Translations under genes and position numbers: made by a program | Assembly (NCBI RefSeq): GCF_036231965.1 | Contig: NZ_CP109499.1 | Coordinates: 248,001 to 312,000 of the forward strand | DNA: 64,000 nucleotides | Origin: Streptomyces sp. NBC_01428 | GTDB lineage: Bacteria > Actinomycetota > Actinomycetes > Streptomycetales > Streptomycetaceae | Direction of reading: 5' to 3' | The notes under the pieces: model-generated | What the model was told of the DNA's origin: nothing | The model's input: only the letters and a program-made list of their open reading frames with translations | Databases searched by the model: none | Shown: in pieces, positions 33,804 through 43,200 of the stretch | How the letters are laid out: the number at the start of each line of letters is the position of its first letter | Position numbering within the stretch: position 1 is the first letter of the stretch

Positions 33804-34547
33804 ATGCCCATCAGTCCCAACCAAGGCCCCACCAGCGGCGGAACAACCGTCACCATCACCGGCGTGAACCTGGCCAGTGCCACCGCCGTCCACTTCGGCT
33901 CCCGGACGGCCACGATCACCGCGAACACCCCGACGTCGATCACCGTGGTCGACCCCGCGGGTTGCGGCGTCGTCGACGTCAATGTGACGACCGCAGGGGG
34001 GACGAGCAACTCCCTCTCGTTCTTCTACGTCAGCCCGCCGATCGCGGTGTCCCTCGCCCCTGACTCCGGTCCGACCGCGGGCGGCAACACGGTCACCGTC
34101 AACGGCTACGGTCTCTCCACAGCCACCGCCGTGTCCTTCGGCTCCAACAGTGCGACACCGACGGTCGTCTCGGACAGTCAGCTGTCCGTGGTCGCTCCGG
34201 CCGGCAGCTCCGGTGGCTCCGTCGACGTCACGGTCACCACCACCGGGGGCACGACGGCACCGCTCGGCTACGCCTACGTCGACGCGCCGACGCTGGTCTC
34301 GCTCACCCCCACCACGGGGTCGGCGTCCGGCGGTACCTCGGTGACCTTCAGCGGGACAGGACTGGCATCCACCACGGCCGTCACGTTCGGCGGCACCAGC
34401 GCGTCGTTCGCCGTGCTGAACAGCACCACGCTGGTGGCCCTCGCGCCACCCGGCGCCGTGGGTTCCGTGGACGTCGTCGTCACCACCGAGGGCGGTGGCG
34501 TCACCCTCACCGACGGCTTCACCTACGTGTCCGGTCCCGGCATCTGA
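33804..34547 (+). CDS. IPT/TIG repeat protein without signal peptide (three repeats)
   Basis: ATG 33804 with GAGGAGGAA upstream gives 247 residues. Three immunoglobulin-like IPT/TIG repeats of about 80 residues make up the whole protein: SPNQGPTSGGTTVTITGVNL, then LAPDSGPTAGGNTVTVNGYG, then TPTTGSASGGTSVTFSGTGL. Each is followed by VxFG and by a VDVxVTTxGGTS strand. No signal peptide or anchor is present; the first repeat begins at residue 2. IPT/TIG folds occur in cell-surface and transcription-factor proteins, so a leaderless form is unexpected. The next gene is of the same family and may be co-transcribed. Confidence 0.85.
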   Translation: MPISPNQGPTSGGTTVTITGVNLASATAVHFGSRTATITANTPTSITVVDPAGCGVVDVNVTTAGGTSNSLSFFYVSPPIAVSLAPDSGPTAGGNTVTVNGYGLSTATAVSFGSNSATPTVVSDSQLSVVAPAGSSGGSVDVTVTTTGGTTAPLGYAYVDAPTLVSLTPTTGSASGGTSVTFSGTGLASTTAVTFGGTSASFAVLNSTTLVALAPPGAVGSVDVVVTTEGGGVTLTDGFTYVSGPGI

Positions 34548-34563
34548 CGAGATCTCGGACGCG

Positions 34564-34614
34564 CCGCTGGACAGGCCCCAGGTCCGCTTCGGTCGGCCGG
34601 TGCCTGTCCAGCGG
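34564..34614. terminator. 12-bp hairpin between the IPT/TIG genes
   Basis: CCGCTGGACAGGC and GCCTGTCCAGCGG pair around a 25-base loop between the two genes. It may terminate or attenuate the first transcript. Confidence 0.5.
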
Positions 34615-34710
34615 AACCGGTGCGGGCTCGCGAGCGCCGGCCCGCACCACCTCCGTGATACCGGCTCACGCCCGGCCAGGCCAGGCCGACCACACCCCCT
34701 TGGAGTCACC

Positions 34711-35715
34711 GTGGCCCCTCCCGTCCTCACCTCGGTCGTACCCAACTCGGGTCCGGCGGCGGGCACCAACCCCGTGACCCTGAACGGAAGCCAGTTCACC
34801 GGCGCCACCGCCGTCACGTTCGGATCCGCCGCCGCCCTGTCGTACACGGTCACTTCCCCGTCGACGATCACGGCGACGGTCCCGCCCGGAACCGGCACGG
34901 TGAACGTCACCGTGCGCACACCCGCCGGCCTCAGCAACACGGTCGCCTACACCTACGCGCCCGCCCCCTCCCTCACGACGATCGCGCCGAGCCAGGGTCC
35001 GACGTCCGGCGGGACCAGCGTGGTCCTCACGGGCACCGGCCTCACCGGAGCCACCGCCGTCACCTTCGGCAGCACCCCCGCGACCTCCTACACCGTCAAC
35101 TCCGCCACCCAGATCACCGCGGTCGCCCCGTCCGGCACCGGCGCGGTGGCGGTCACCGCGACCACGGTCGGCGGCACCTCGGGGCCGGTGTTCTTCTACT
35201 ACCTCAACGCACCCTCGCTGGTGTCCGTCTCGCCCACCCAAGGCCCGACGTCCGGTGGCACCAGCGTGGTCCTCACCGGCGCCGGCCTCACCGGAGCCAC
35301 CGCCGTCACCTTCGGCAGCACCCCCGCGACCTCCTACACCGTCAACTCCGCCACCCAGATCACCGCGGTCACCCCGCCCGGCACCGGCTCCGTCGGGTGC
35401 ACCGTCACCGGTCCCGGCGGCACCAGCAACGCCGTCATCTACGCCTACGTGGGGGCGCCCACGCTCACCGCGCTCTCGCCCGCGCAGGGGCCGACGGACG
35501 CCGGCGCCACCGTGACCCTGACAGGAACAGGTCTGACCACGACCTTCGCGGTCCGCTTCGGCACCGCGCCGGCGGCCTTCTCCGTGCTGTCGGACACGAC
35601 CGCGACCGCGATCGCACCGGCCGGTCCGGCGGGCTCGGTGGCGGTGAGCGTCACGACGTCGGGCGGCACCAGCAACTCGCTGGCCTACCAGCGCGTCGCG
35701 CCTCCCGCGATCTAG
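34711..35715 (+). CDS. IPT/TIG repeat protein without signal peptide (four repeats)
   Basis: GTG 34711, with GGAG nearby, gives 334 residues beginning VAPPVLTSVVPNSGPAAGTN. Four IPT/TIG repeats follow in tandem; the second and third share nearly identical DNA over about 128 bases with a period of 246 bases. There is again no signal peptide or membrane anchor. The sequence is Gly/Thr/Val-rich and almost lacks charged residues, which is typical of exported surface repeats. Export by a non-classical route, or assembly into an intracellular or phage-tail-like structure, could explain the lack of a leader. This is unproven. Confidence 0.85.
   Translation: MAPPVLTSVVPNSGPAAGTNPVTLNGSQFTGATAVTFGSAAALSYTVTSPSTITATVPPGTGTVNVTVRTPAGLSNTVAYTYAPAPSLTTIAPSQGPTSGGTSVVLTGTGLTGATAVTFGSTPATSYTVNSATQITAVAPSGTGAVAVTATTVGGTSGPVFFYYLNAPSLVSVSPTQGPTSGGTSVVLTGAGLTGATAVTFGSTPATSYTVNSATQITAVTPPGTGSVGCTVTGPGGTSNAVIYAYVGAPTLTALSPAQGPTDAGATVTLTGTGLTTTFAVRFGTAPAAFSVLSDTTATAIAPAGPAGSVAVSVTTSGGTSNSLAYQRVAPPAI
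35001..35374 (+). repeat. Near-identical internal duplication in the second IPT/TIG gene
   Basis: The segment from 35001 to about 35128 recurs at 35247 to about 35374, with only a few mismatches. The 246-base period equals one TIG repeat, so the duplication stays in frame and points to a recent unequal crossover or gene conversion. Confidence 0.8.
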
Positions 35716-35727
35716 CCGGTACCAAAA

Positions 35728-35749
35728 GCTCGGCCTCACGAAGCCGAGC
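35728..35749 (+). terminator. Small hairpin after the second IPT/TIG gene
   Basis: GCTCGGC and GCCGAGC pair around an 8-base loop, 13 bases after the stop. Confidence 0.5.
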
Positions 35750-35915
35750 CGACCGCGCGCGGCCGGACCGCTCCAGCCCATTCGAGCGAGTCGATGACTC
35801 GGGTGGGCCCACGGGCCCCGTGCCTCCCGCGCATGCCGTCGAAAGCGGCCTAAGGTCTCGCTCCGAACGGCGACGGCGAACCCCCGCCGGCCCGTCGGAT
35901 CGAGGAGGCCCCTCA

Positions 35916-36416
35916 GTGAAAGCGCGCCGTACACGCACAGCCGGACTCATGGTCGCCGTAGCGGCGGTGGCCACCGTGCTGTCGCTCGCCCCGTCGGCAG
36001 CCGCCGCCGATCCGTCGTCGACCACGGTCCAGGCCACGCCCTCCTCGGCGACGGCCGGGCAACTGGTGACCCTGGACGCGACGGTGACGTGCAGCTCCGA
36101 CCCGAGCGGCGGCCTCGGCGTGTCGTTCTTCGACGGCTCGGACCTCCTCGCGACCGCCCCCGTGGACGCCGACGGGCACTCCTCGCTGACCACCGGTTTC
36201 ACGACCACCGGCACCCACACCATCACCGCCGCCTACAACGGCGACGACGGTTGTGGCGCTTCGAGCGACACGACCACCGTCACCGTGTCCCAGGCCCCGG
36301 CGCCCCCGGCCGACAACCCGGGCTGCCTGCTGTGCGGGCTGATCGACGTCCACTACGGGGACGTCCACAACGAGGTCAACGTCAACAGCAACAACGGGAC
36401 GCGCAACCACAAGTGA
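35916..36416 (+). CDS. Secreted Ig-like repeat protein
   Basis: GTG 35916 with GAGGAGG upstream gives 166 residues. The N-terminus MKARRTRTAGLMVAVAAVAT, continuing to SAAAADPSS, is a signal peptide of about 31 residues. The mature part is a bacterial Ig-like (Big_3_5-type) domain (ATPSSATAGQLVTLDATVTC, then SLTTGFTTTGTHTITAAYNGDDGC). The C-terminal tail is Asn-rich and ends VNVNSNNGTRNHK. The Cys pair (C58-C93-like) may form a disulfide. It lies 200 bases after the second IPT/TIG gene and could be its exported partner. Its function is unknown. Confidence 0.8.
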   Translation: MKARRTRTAGLMVAVAAVATVLSLAPSAAAADPSSTTVQATPSSATAGQLVTLDATVTCSSDPSGGLGVSFFDGSDLLATAPVDADGHSSLTTGFTTTGTHTITAAYNGDDGCGASSDTTTVTVSQAPAPPADNPGCLLCGLIDVHYGDVHNEVNVNSNNGTRNHK

Positions 36417-36445
36417 GCCCGGCCCCTCGGCCGTTGGACCGGTGT

Positions 36446-36477
36446 GAGGGGGCGCCACGAGTCCGTGGCGCCCCCTC
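36446..36477. terminator. Strong hairpin after the Ig-like gene
   Basis: GAGGGGGCGCCACG and its exact complement enclose AGTC, 30 bases after the stop and just before the convergent kinase gene. Confidence 0.8.
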
Positions 36478-36564
36478 GACACGGCCGCCGAGGGGTCCAG
36501 GTCCGCACTCGAGACAGTCGCCTGCCCGCAACGGCTCCCCCACGCGCCGGAGTCGACGAGGCGG

Positions 36565-38304
36565 TCAGTCCTCGGCGGGGAAGACCCGCGTCACCTTGCC
36601 CTTCAGGTCCGCGGTCAGATATCCGGTGACGTGGTCGTCGACGCGGTAGACGGCCAGCCCCAACGGTGTGCCGAACGTGTCGTCGGCCGGACGCACCAGG
36701 ACGTACCGCATGGTCGGCCGACTCACGTTCAGATCCTTCTGCGCGCGCTGGAGCAAGGCGGGAACGACATCCCAGTCGAAGGCGCCCAGGCTGAAGGGGC
36801 GTTCGCCGGCGGTGAGCGCGCCGCTGATGATGTCCTTCTCGACGCCCCGGTCAGGTCGGTAGGTGTAGCTGTCGCACTTCGTCTCGCTGCCCTTGACCAT
36901 GATGTCCGCAGAAACGTGGTCCTCGTAGACGGCGAGGTCGCCGGCACGGTCCGCACCGGTTGCGGCCTTGATGGCTTCCACCGCCGTACGGATACCGGCC
37001 GGGGTCAGCAGGTCGGCCTTCGTGTCCGTCCGGGGAGCGGTGGCGGAGCGGGACGGCCTCGGCGGTGCGGAGGTCGGGCCCTTGGTCCGGGACGAGGACG
37101 TCTCCGGTGCATCGGCTGTGTCTCCCCGATCCGAGTGGGTTCCGTCCGGCAGCAGGGTCCACACCAGGACTCCGGCCAGCACCGTTCCGACGACGGACGA
37201 CGCGATCGTGACCGACGTCCTCGCCCGGCCGCCCTGCCCGCGCACCGGCCGTGTCGGGCTCTCGGGACCGGCGGTCGGCGCAGCGAACGAGCCGGGCACG
37301 GCGTCGTGGGGAGTCGGAGGGCCGAAGCCGGTCGGCGTGCCGACGCCGGGAGCGGGTCCGCTGCCGCCGCCTGGCAGGTGGGTGGGGGGCGACGCCGACG
37401 GGGGTGCGAGCCGGTACGAGGTGCTGTCGGCGTCCGGGCCGGGAGCTCGCGACGTCGTGGCCCGCTCTCCGGACGCGTCCGCGAGCATCCGGTCCGCCGT
37501 CTCCGCGTCCGCCCGGGCCGCAGGATCCTTCACCAGGACGGCCTTCAGGAAGCCGGTCAGTGCACCGGCCTGGTGCGGCGGCGGGAGTTCCTCGCTGAGC
37601 AGGGCCGCCAGGGTGGCCAGGGTCGTTCCCCTGCGCAGCGGATGACGCCCTTCGACGGCGACGTAGAGCATCATCGCGAGCGACCACAGGTCGGAGGCCG
37701 GTCCGCCCTCGTCGCCGGCTATGCGTTCGGGCGCCATGTAGTCGGGCGTTCCGATGATGGACCCGGTCGCGGTCAGGACCGTCGACTCTCTGATGGCCGC
37801 GATGCCGAAGTCGGTGAGGACCGGACGATGATCGGGCCTCAGCAGGACGTTGGCGGGCTTCACGTCCCGATGCTGGATGCCGACGTCGTGCGCGGCCCGT
37901 AGCGCGGCCAGGACCTCGCGGCCGAGACGGGCGGCCGCGACAGGTGTGAGGGGTCCCTTCCCCAGTCGGTCCTGGAGTGATCCGCCGGTCACCAACTCCA
38001 TGACGAGCCACGGGTAGGTGTGCTCGCCGCCATCCACCACGTGATGGATGGTGACCACGTTGGGGTGGTCGACACGGGCCAGCGCCCGCGCCTCCCGGAG
38101 CACCCGGGCCCGGAGCAGTGCCGCGCCCTGCGGATCGAACTCGGCAAGTCCCGGATCCGACGGCCGAACCTCTTTGAGCGCCACGGCCCGGTCGAGAACC
38201 ACGTCGCGGGCTCTCCACACCGTGCCCATTCCGCCGCCGCCGAGCCGTGTTTCCAGCTCGAAGCGCCCATCGATGATCCGTCTGCCGGATTCTCCGTCGC
38301 TCAT
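36565..38304 (-). CDS. Membrane Ser/Thr protein kinase (PknB-like)
   Basis: ATG 38304 (MSDGESGRRIIDGRFELETR) is preferred; 38334 is the alternative. The product has 579 residues. Residues 15-275 form a complete Hanks kinase: Gly-rich loop LGGGGMGTVW, Lys44 in VALKEV, Asp147 in HRDVKPANVLL, Asp165 in TDFGIAAI, and APERIAG. A Pro/Ser-rich linker leads to a single membrane helix (TIASSVVGTVLAGVLVWTLL). The extracytoplasmic part (about 195 residues, two Cys) lacks PASTA repeats and is unrecognised. It lies head-to-head with the DUF3761 gene. Kinases of this type phosphorylate regulators, transporters or cell-wall proteins in actinobacteria. Confidence 0.9.
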   Translation of the reverse strand: MSDGESGRRIIDGRFELETRLGGGGMGTVWRARDVVLDRAVALKEVRPSDPGLAEFDPQGAALLRARVLREARALARVDHPNVVTIHHVVDGGEHTYPWLVMELVTGGSLQDRLGKGPLTPVAAARLGREVLAALRAAHDVGIQHRDVKPANVLLRPDHRPVLTDFGIAAIRESTVLTATGSIIGTPDYMAPERIAGDEGGPASDLWSLAMMLYVAVEGRHPLRRGTTLATLAALLSEELPPPHQAGALTGFLKAVLVKDPAARADAETADRMLADASGERATTSRAPGPDADSTSYRLAPPSASPPTHLPGGGSGPAPGVGTPTGFGPPTPHDAVPGSFAAPTAGPESPTRPVRGQGGRARTSVTIASSVVGTVLAGVLVWTLLPDGTHSDRGDTADAPETSSSRTKGPTSAPPRPSRSATAPRTDTKADLLTPAGIRTAVEAIKAATGADRAGDLAVYEDHVSADIMVKGSETKCDSYTYRPDRGVEKDIISGALTAGERPFSLGAFDWDVVPALLQRAQKDLNVSRPTMRYVLVRPADDTFGTPLGLAVYRVDDHVTGYLTADLKGKVTRVFPAED

Positions 38305-38466
38305 GGCCGGCAGCCTATGAGATGCCGGTGACACGGCCCCGACCAGGTGACGCGCATCCGTCCGTCCGTGATCGGCTACGACTGCGTCACCGTCACCACA
38401 CTTCTCTCACGTGTCCTTCACATCTCCTGTTACGGTCACCCCACCACGAAACGCCTTGGGGGGACC

Positions 38467-38997
38467 ATGTCGTACAACCAGCCGCCACCGCCCGGACATT
38501 GGCCCTCGGCCACGCCCGCCCCACAGCCGCTCAGACCGAAGTGGGGCCGCAAGCGGTACATGCTGCCCGCCATCGGCCTGGCCTTCATCATCGGCGTCGG
38601 CGCCGGCGGGAGCGGCCAGGACGACACCACCACGAAGACCGCAGCGACCAAGGCCCAGCCCGCCCCGACCGTCACCACCACGGCCACTGCCACTGCGACG
38701 GAGACGGCGAGTCCGGAACCCGCGCCGACCGTGACCGCGACGAAGACGGTCAAGGTGAGAGTGACCGTGACCGCGAAGGCCGCCGCCGTCAGTGGCTCCG
38801 GCGGCACATCCTCCGGAGGATCCGGCGGCACGTCGTCGGGAGGGTCCTCCGGAAGCGGCAGCTCAAGTTCCTCGGGCGGCTCCAGCGCCGCCGGAAACGG
38901 CGCCACCGCTCGCTGCAACGACGGCACCTACTCGTACGCCGCCCACCACCAAGGGGCTTGCTCGCACCACGGAGGCGTGGCCGTCTTCTACAAATAG
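38467..38997 (+). CDS. Single-span protein with DUF3761 C-terminus
   Basis: ATG 38467 gives 176 residues. The N-terminus (MSYNQPPPPGHWPSATPAPQ) is Pro-rich and cytoplasmic. A membrane helix (YMLPAIGLAFIIGVGAGG) follows at about 32-50, then a Thr/Ala/Pro-rich stalk and a Gly/Ser-rich linker. The C-terminal 32 residues (ATARCNDGTYSYAAHHQGAC, then SHHGGVAVFYK) are the DUF3761 motif, with two Cys and a His cluster. The motif is a small exported domain of unknown function found in actinobacterial proteins. It is divergent from the Ser/Thr kinase, only 163 bases apart. Confidence 0.82.
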   Translation: MSYNQPPPPGHWPSATPAPQPLRPKWGRKRYMLPAIGLAFIIGVGAGGSGQDDTTTKTAATKAQPAPTVTTTATATATETASPEPAPTVTATKTVKVRVTVTAKAAAVSGSGGTSSGGSGGTSSGGSSGSGSSSSSGGSSAAGNGATARCNDGTYSYAAHHQGACSHHGGVAVFYK

Positions 38998-39085
38998 GGC
39001 CGCGCGGTACGGGGGCCGATGAGCACAGTCGACTGAGCCTCACCGGCCAGGAGCGACCCGATCGGCTCCCGGCGCCACGCCGTCC

Positions 39086-40090
39086 TCACAGCCAGACGCG
39101 CCGAGCGGCCTGCCAGGCGAGTTGCATGCGCGTCTCCGCGTCGGCCAGTTCCATCATGCGCTGGATGTGCCGCTGTACGGTGCGCCGGCTCAGTCCGAGC
39201 TGCGAGGCGATCGCCTTGTCGGTCACGCCGGCCACCAGCAGTGACAGAAGTTTCCGGTCGACCGGAGTCAGCGGTGACAGAGCTTCCCTGTCCCCTGCGT
39301 CCGCCGCGAGACCGCTGTCGTCCACCCGCAGGGGGACCGCGTCCTGCCAGTAGCGCTCGAACAGGGCGATCAACGCACTCAGCAGGTTGCTGTCCCTCAC
39401 CAGTGCGGTGGTGGGCTCCCCCGGGCTTCCCGAGGGGCCGCCCGGCACCAGCGGGAAGATGGCCACGGATCGGTCGGCGATGGCGAGACGCAGGGGCAGT
39501 TGAGGGGTCGACCGGGCTGTCTCTCCCGCGCGCACCCCCGCGACCACGTTGTCGACGGCGCCGTCGTCGTCGAAGAACGCCTTCTCGTAGAGGACTCGGT
39601 ACCGTACGCCGCGCGCGAGCGCTTCGAACTCCTCGGTGTTGCTGCCGGAGGGCATGGCCACGTACTCGGCCTTGCAGAACCAGAGCATCTCGTCCCGCGC
39701 GCTGGTCTGGATCTGTCGCAACTGCTGACGCAGGGCCTCGGCACCCGTGATGACTTCGAGGAGCTGGCTCGCATCGTGGCGGCGCACCGTCTCCTGGTAC
39801 GTCTGGATGAGCTGCGCCGCCTCGCTCCGAGCGAGATCCAGCGCTTCGGCGCTCTGCTTCAGGCGGGGCAGCAGGGCCACGTCCGGTGGAGCGGCCCTGA
39901 AGTGACGTGGTGTTCCGTCCGTGTGGCTGGCGAGCCCCGTGGCGGTCAGTGCGTCCAGGATCTCCGCCGCCTGTGCTTCGGCCAAGCCGGACCGGGCAGC
40001 GACGTCCCGGGCGCTGACACGCCCCGAGAGCACGAGCATGCGGTACACGGCTTCTTCTGCCGGAGAAATTCCGGCGGGTTCCAGAGACAC
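39086..40090 (-). CDS. TrmB/LuxR-type transcriptional regulator
   Basis: GTG 40090 is preceded by GGGGGAGGG. The product has 334 residues: an N-terminal TrmB-like winged helix-turn-helix (EEAVYRMLVLSGRVSARDVA, then AQAAEILDALTATGLASHTDG), a long central region with a coiled-coil-like helix and an effector domain (LVPGGPSGSPGEPTTALV), and a C-terminal LuxR/GerE-type helix-turn-helix (LTPVDRKLLSLLVAGVTDKAI, then LGLSRRTVQRHIQRMMEL). This arrangement is common in Streptomyces orphan regulators. The target is unknown; the S8 protease gene downstream on the same strand is a candidate but has its own promoter region. Confidence 0.85.
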   Translation of the reverse strand: MSLEPAGISPAEEAVYRMLVLSGRVSARDVAARSGLAEAQAAEILDALTATGLASHTDGTPRHFRAAPPDVALLPRLKQSAEALDLARSEAAQLIQTYQETVRRHDASQLLEVITGAEALRQQLRQIQTSARDEMLWFCKAEYVAMPSGSNTEEFEALARGVRYRVLYEKAFFDDDGAVDNVVAGVRAGETARSTPQLPLRLAIADRSVAIFPLVPGGPSGSPGEPTTALVRDSNLLSALIALFERYWQDAVPLRVDDSGLAADAGDREALSPLTPVDRKLLSLLVAGVTDKAIASQLGLSRRTVQRHIQRMMELADAETRMQLAWQAARRVWL

Positions 40091-40152
40091 TGCCGCCCTC
40101 CCCCTACGAGCGGCTGCGACAGTTGAAGACTGTACTACGAGGGTGGGTCGTC

Positions 40153-40189
40153 GGGGCGGGCGGCGACGTCGGACGCCGTCACCCGCCCC
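40153..40189. terminator. Hairpin after the S8 peptidase gene
   Basis: GGGGCGGG-CGGCG and CGCCG-TCA-CCCGCCCC pair with one small bulge, 13 bases beyond the S8 peptidase stop on the minus strand. Confidence 0.6.
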
Positions 40190-40201
40190 ACGGCATCTCC
40201 G

Positions 40202-43200
40202 TCAGCGGCCCACCCCATAGGCGCGCCGCACGGTCTGCCGCACGCTGCTCCCGTCGTCGGCCGTGGCGGTGACGCGAAGCGACACGAACGCCTTGCCCCG
40301 CCCGGACGACGGGCGGCCCACGTGGGCGTCAAAGGAATTGCGTCCGTGGTCGCGCACCTTCGCCCGCGCCCAGGTCCTGCCGTCGTCGTACGAGGCCTCG
40401 ACGCGGACGTCCACCCCGTGCGGAGCCGTCAACCCGTCCTGGGCCCGGACCTTCACCCCGATCGTGGTCGTGCTCGCGGAACGCACCGTGTTGTGCGCGT
40501 CGACCGGTACGTCGTAGTCGAGTTGGAGCAGCGAGAGGGGTGTGGCCTGTGCCGTTCGGCCCGAACGGAAGGTCCAGGACGTCGTCGTGGCCGTGCCGTA
40601 CTCCCAGTCGTCCGAGGAGCGCGCCGTCGACAGCTCCAGCCGGTACTTCGACGCACCCGCCGGAACCTCCACGTCGGACCAGGCACTGTCCATCTCCCCG
40701 ATCTTCACTCCGTCCCGGTAGAGCTGTGCGGCAGCACTGTCACCGGCCTGCGCGGCGAGGGAGGTTCCGATGCCACCGTCGCCGCCCACCGCCAGGCGCG
40801 ACCAGTGGCCGTTCTCCGAGTCGGTGAACTCGGGTATGCGCAGGCGCAGTTGATCACCGTCGCGGACGGTGGGTGTCTCGAAGTGGGCCGGGATCGACGG
40901 GCGGGCCACGGACCCCTGCCAGGTCTCGTGCCCCTGCGTACCGGCCTTGTAGGTGCGTGGCGCGTCCCGCAGTCCGACGGCGAGCGGCATGTCGACGTCG
41001 AACGTCGTGGTGTAGTGCACGAGATGCTGCCAGCTGGTGTCGTCCGCGCTGACGTATTCGGTCCGGTCGAACCCGGTCGGCACGAAGCGGGTGTACTGGA
41101 GCCAGGCCGTGTCCTGGTACGGGCGCCTGGCGAAGCGCTGTTCACTGGCCCACCCACTGCCCCCGTTATCAGCGTAGGCCGCGTGGACGACGGCGGTGTT
41201 CCGTTCGGAGACCGTGTAGGCGACGTGCTGGGGAATGCGCTGTTTCGAGACCTGCATGACGTCGTACAGGTAGGGACTCTCGGCCGTGCCCGAGAACCTC
41301 ACGGTGATCGGGTGGGCGCGAGCCCGTGCCGCCAGCTGGGCGCCTGTGCTCGCTCCGACGCGGACGGTCGGAAGGGCCCACCGGTCGCCGACGGGTGACC
41401 AGCGCGTCCAGCCGATGTCACTGAAGTGCACCAGCATCAGTGCACGGACACCGGCGTGTGCGGCTTTCTGGGCCAACTCCTGTTCGTTGACGCCGTCGTT
41501 GTTGGTGACCAGCGCCAGGCGGCCTCGGGCGTGGGTGAACGAAGGGTGCGCCGCGTCGCCCGCGTCGACCGCGGTCAGGGTCGCCCCGCTGTTGCCGAAC
41601 AGCGGCGAAGCGGGCATGTAGTAGACGTCCGGGGCCGGCTTCGTTCCCGGCACCTTCATGGTGAGGAGGGGCGCGACGAGCTGCCATCGGGAGGAGAACT
41701 CGAACGTTCCCTTGGTGACGGTGTCGGTGGGGCTGACGTACAGCCGTTTCGCGACGTCGAAGTACATGGTGCCCGCGGTCAGGCTGTGGCCGTCGAGCCG
41801 GCGGTACGTCTGGTAGCTGAAGATGCCGCGCTGTTCGGCGGGCTTGGGCGTGCGGATGGTGACCGGCGTGGTCTTGCGCGCGTCCAGGGTGACGGTCCTG
41901 TCCTTGGTCACCTCGACCTGGGGCAGGACGACCTGGCGCAGCTCGTCGCCGTCGCTCGCTTTGTCGGTGGTGGCGTAGTCCAGTTGGTAGACGCCTTCCT
42001 CGACGTCGGCGACAGCGTTGTCAGGATCCGTGTAGCCGACGAATCCGTCGGCGCCCCAGATGGTCGGCAGCGCCTGAACGCGCTTGCCGTCCTTGTCGTA
42101 CGTCCTGACCGTGATCCGGTGGATCGGACCGTGCACGACCAGGCTGAGCGTGGTGTGCGCGGCGGCCTTCCCGTCGGAGGACGCGGCGGTCACGTAGCCG
42201 TAGTACTTGCCCTGCCGGGCCTTTGCCGGATCGACGGCGACGGGAACCTCGACCGTGCTGTGCGCCGGAAGCCGGACGGATTCGGAGCCGAGCCGCACGG
42301 CCCCCTCCCCCGGGGTCGTCCCGCCCTGGGTCGCCAGGTGGACGGTCAGCGCGAGAGTGACCTCGGCGTCGGAGCTGTTCGTGTAACGAAGGGGAAGCGT
42401 ACGGGCGTTGCCGGAGCCGGTCTCGAAGGTCCCCAGCGTGACACCGCCGGTGGCCGTCACCGAGCCCAGTACGGCGGCCGGCAGGTCGATGCGACCGCCG
42501 CCCTGCTCACTGACCTCTTGTCCCGGCATCGTGTGTGCCGTACTCGTCAGGGCGTCCTTGAGCCGGGATCCCGTCCAGTCCGGATGGCGTTGTGCGAGCA
42601 ACGCGGCCGCGCCCGCCACATGCGGGGTGGCCATCGAAGTGCCGGAGGCCGCGACGTAGTTCGCGTCGACCGGGTCACCCATGGTGGTACCCGCGGCCCG
42701 CGCCGCGACGATACCGACGCCGGGCGCCGTCACATCCGGCTTGACGGCACCGTCACCCACGCGGGGACCGCGGCTGGAGAACGGTGCGAGGGAGTCGTCC
42801 CTGTCCACCGCGCCGACGGTCAGGGCGGAGTCGGCCGCGCCCGGAGAGCCGACGGTGCCCGCGCCCTGCTCACCGCTGTTGCCCGCGGCCACGACGAACA
42901 GGGCGCCGGTACGGTCGCTGAGCTCGTTCACCGCCAGGCTCATCGGGTCCGTGCCGTCGGTGGCCTGGTCCGACCCCAGGCTCATGTTGACCACCTTGGC
43001 ACCCTGCTCAGTGGCCCATTCCATCCCGGCGATGACCTGCGACTCCGAGCCGAACCCGTCGTCGCCGAGGACCTTGCCGACCAGGAGCTGTGCCGCCGGC
43101 GCCACTCCCTTACGTGTTCCTCCGGATGCGGCGCCGGTCCCGCCGACGATCGACGCGACGTGCGTACCGTGTCCGAAGACGTCGTTCGTGCCGGTGCTGC

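Noticed and set aside
35916..36416. Lantibiotic or RiPP precursor because of its Cys residues and Asn-rich tail
   Set aside because: It has a normal signal peptide and an Ig-like fold, and no maturation enzymes are next to it.
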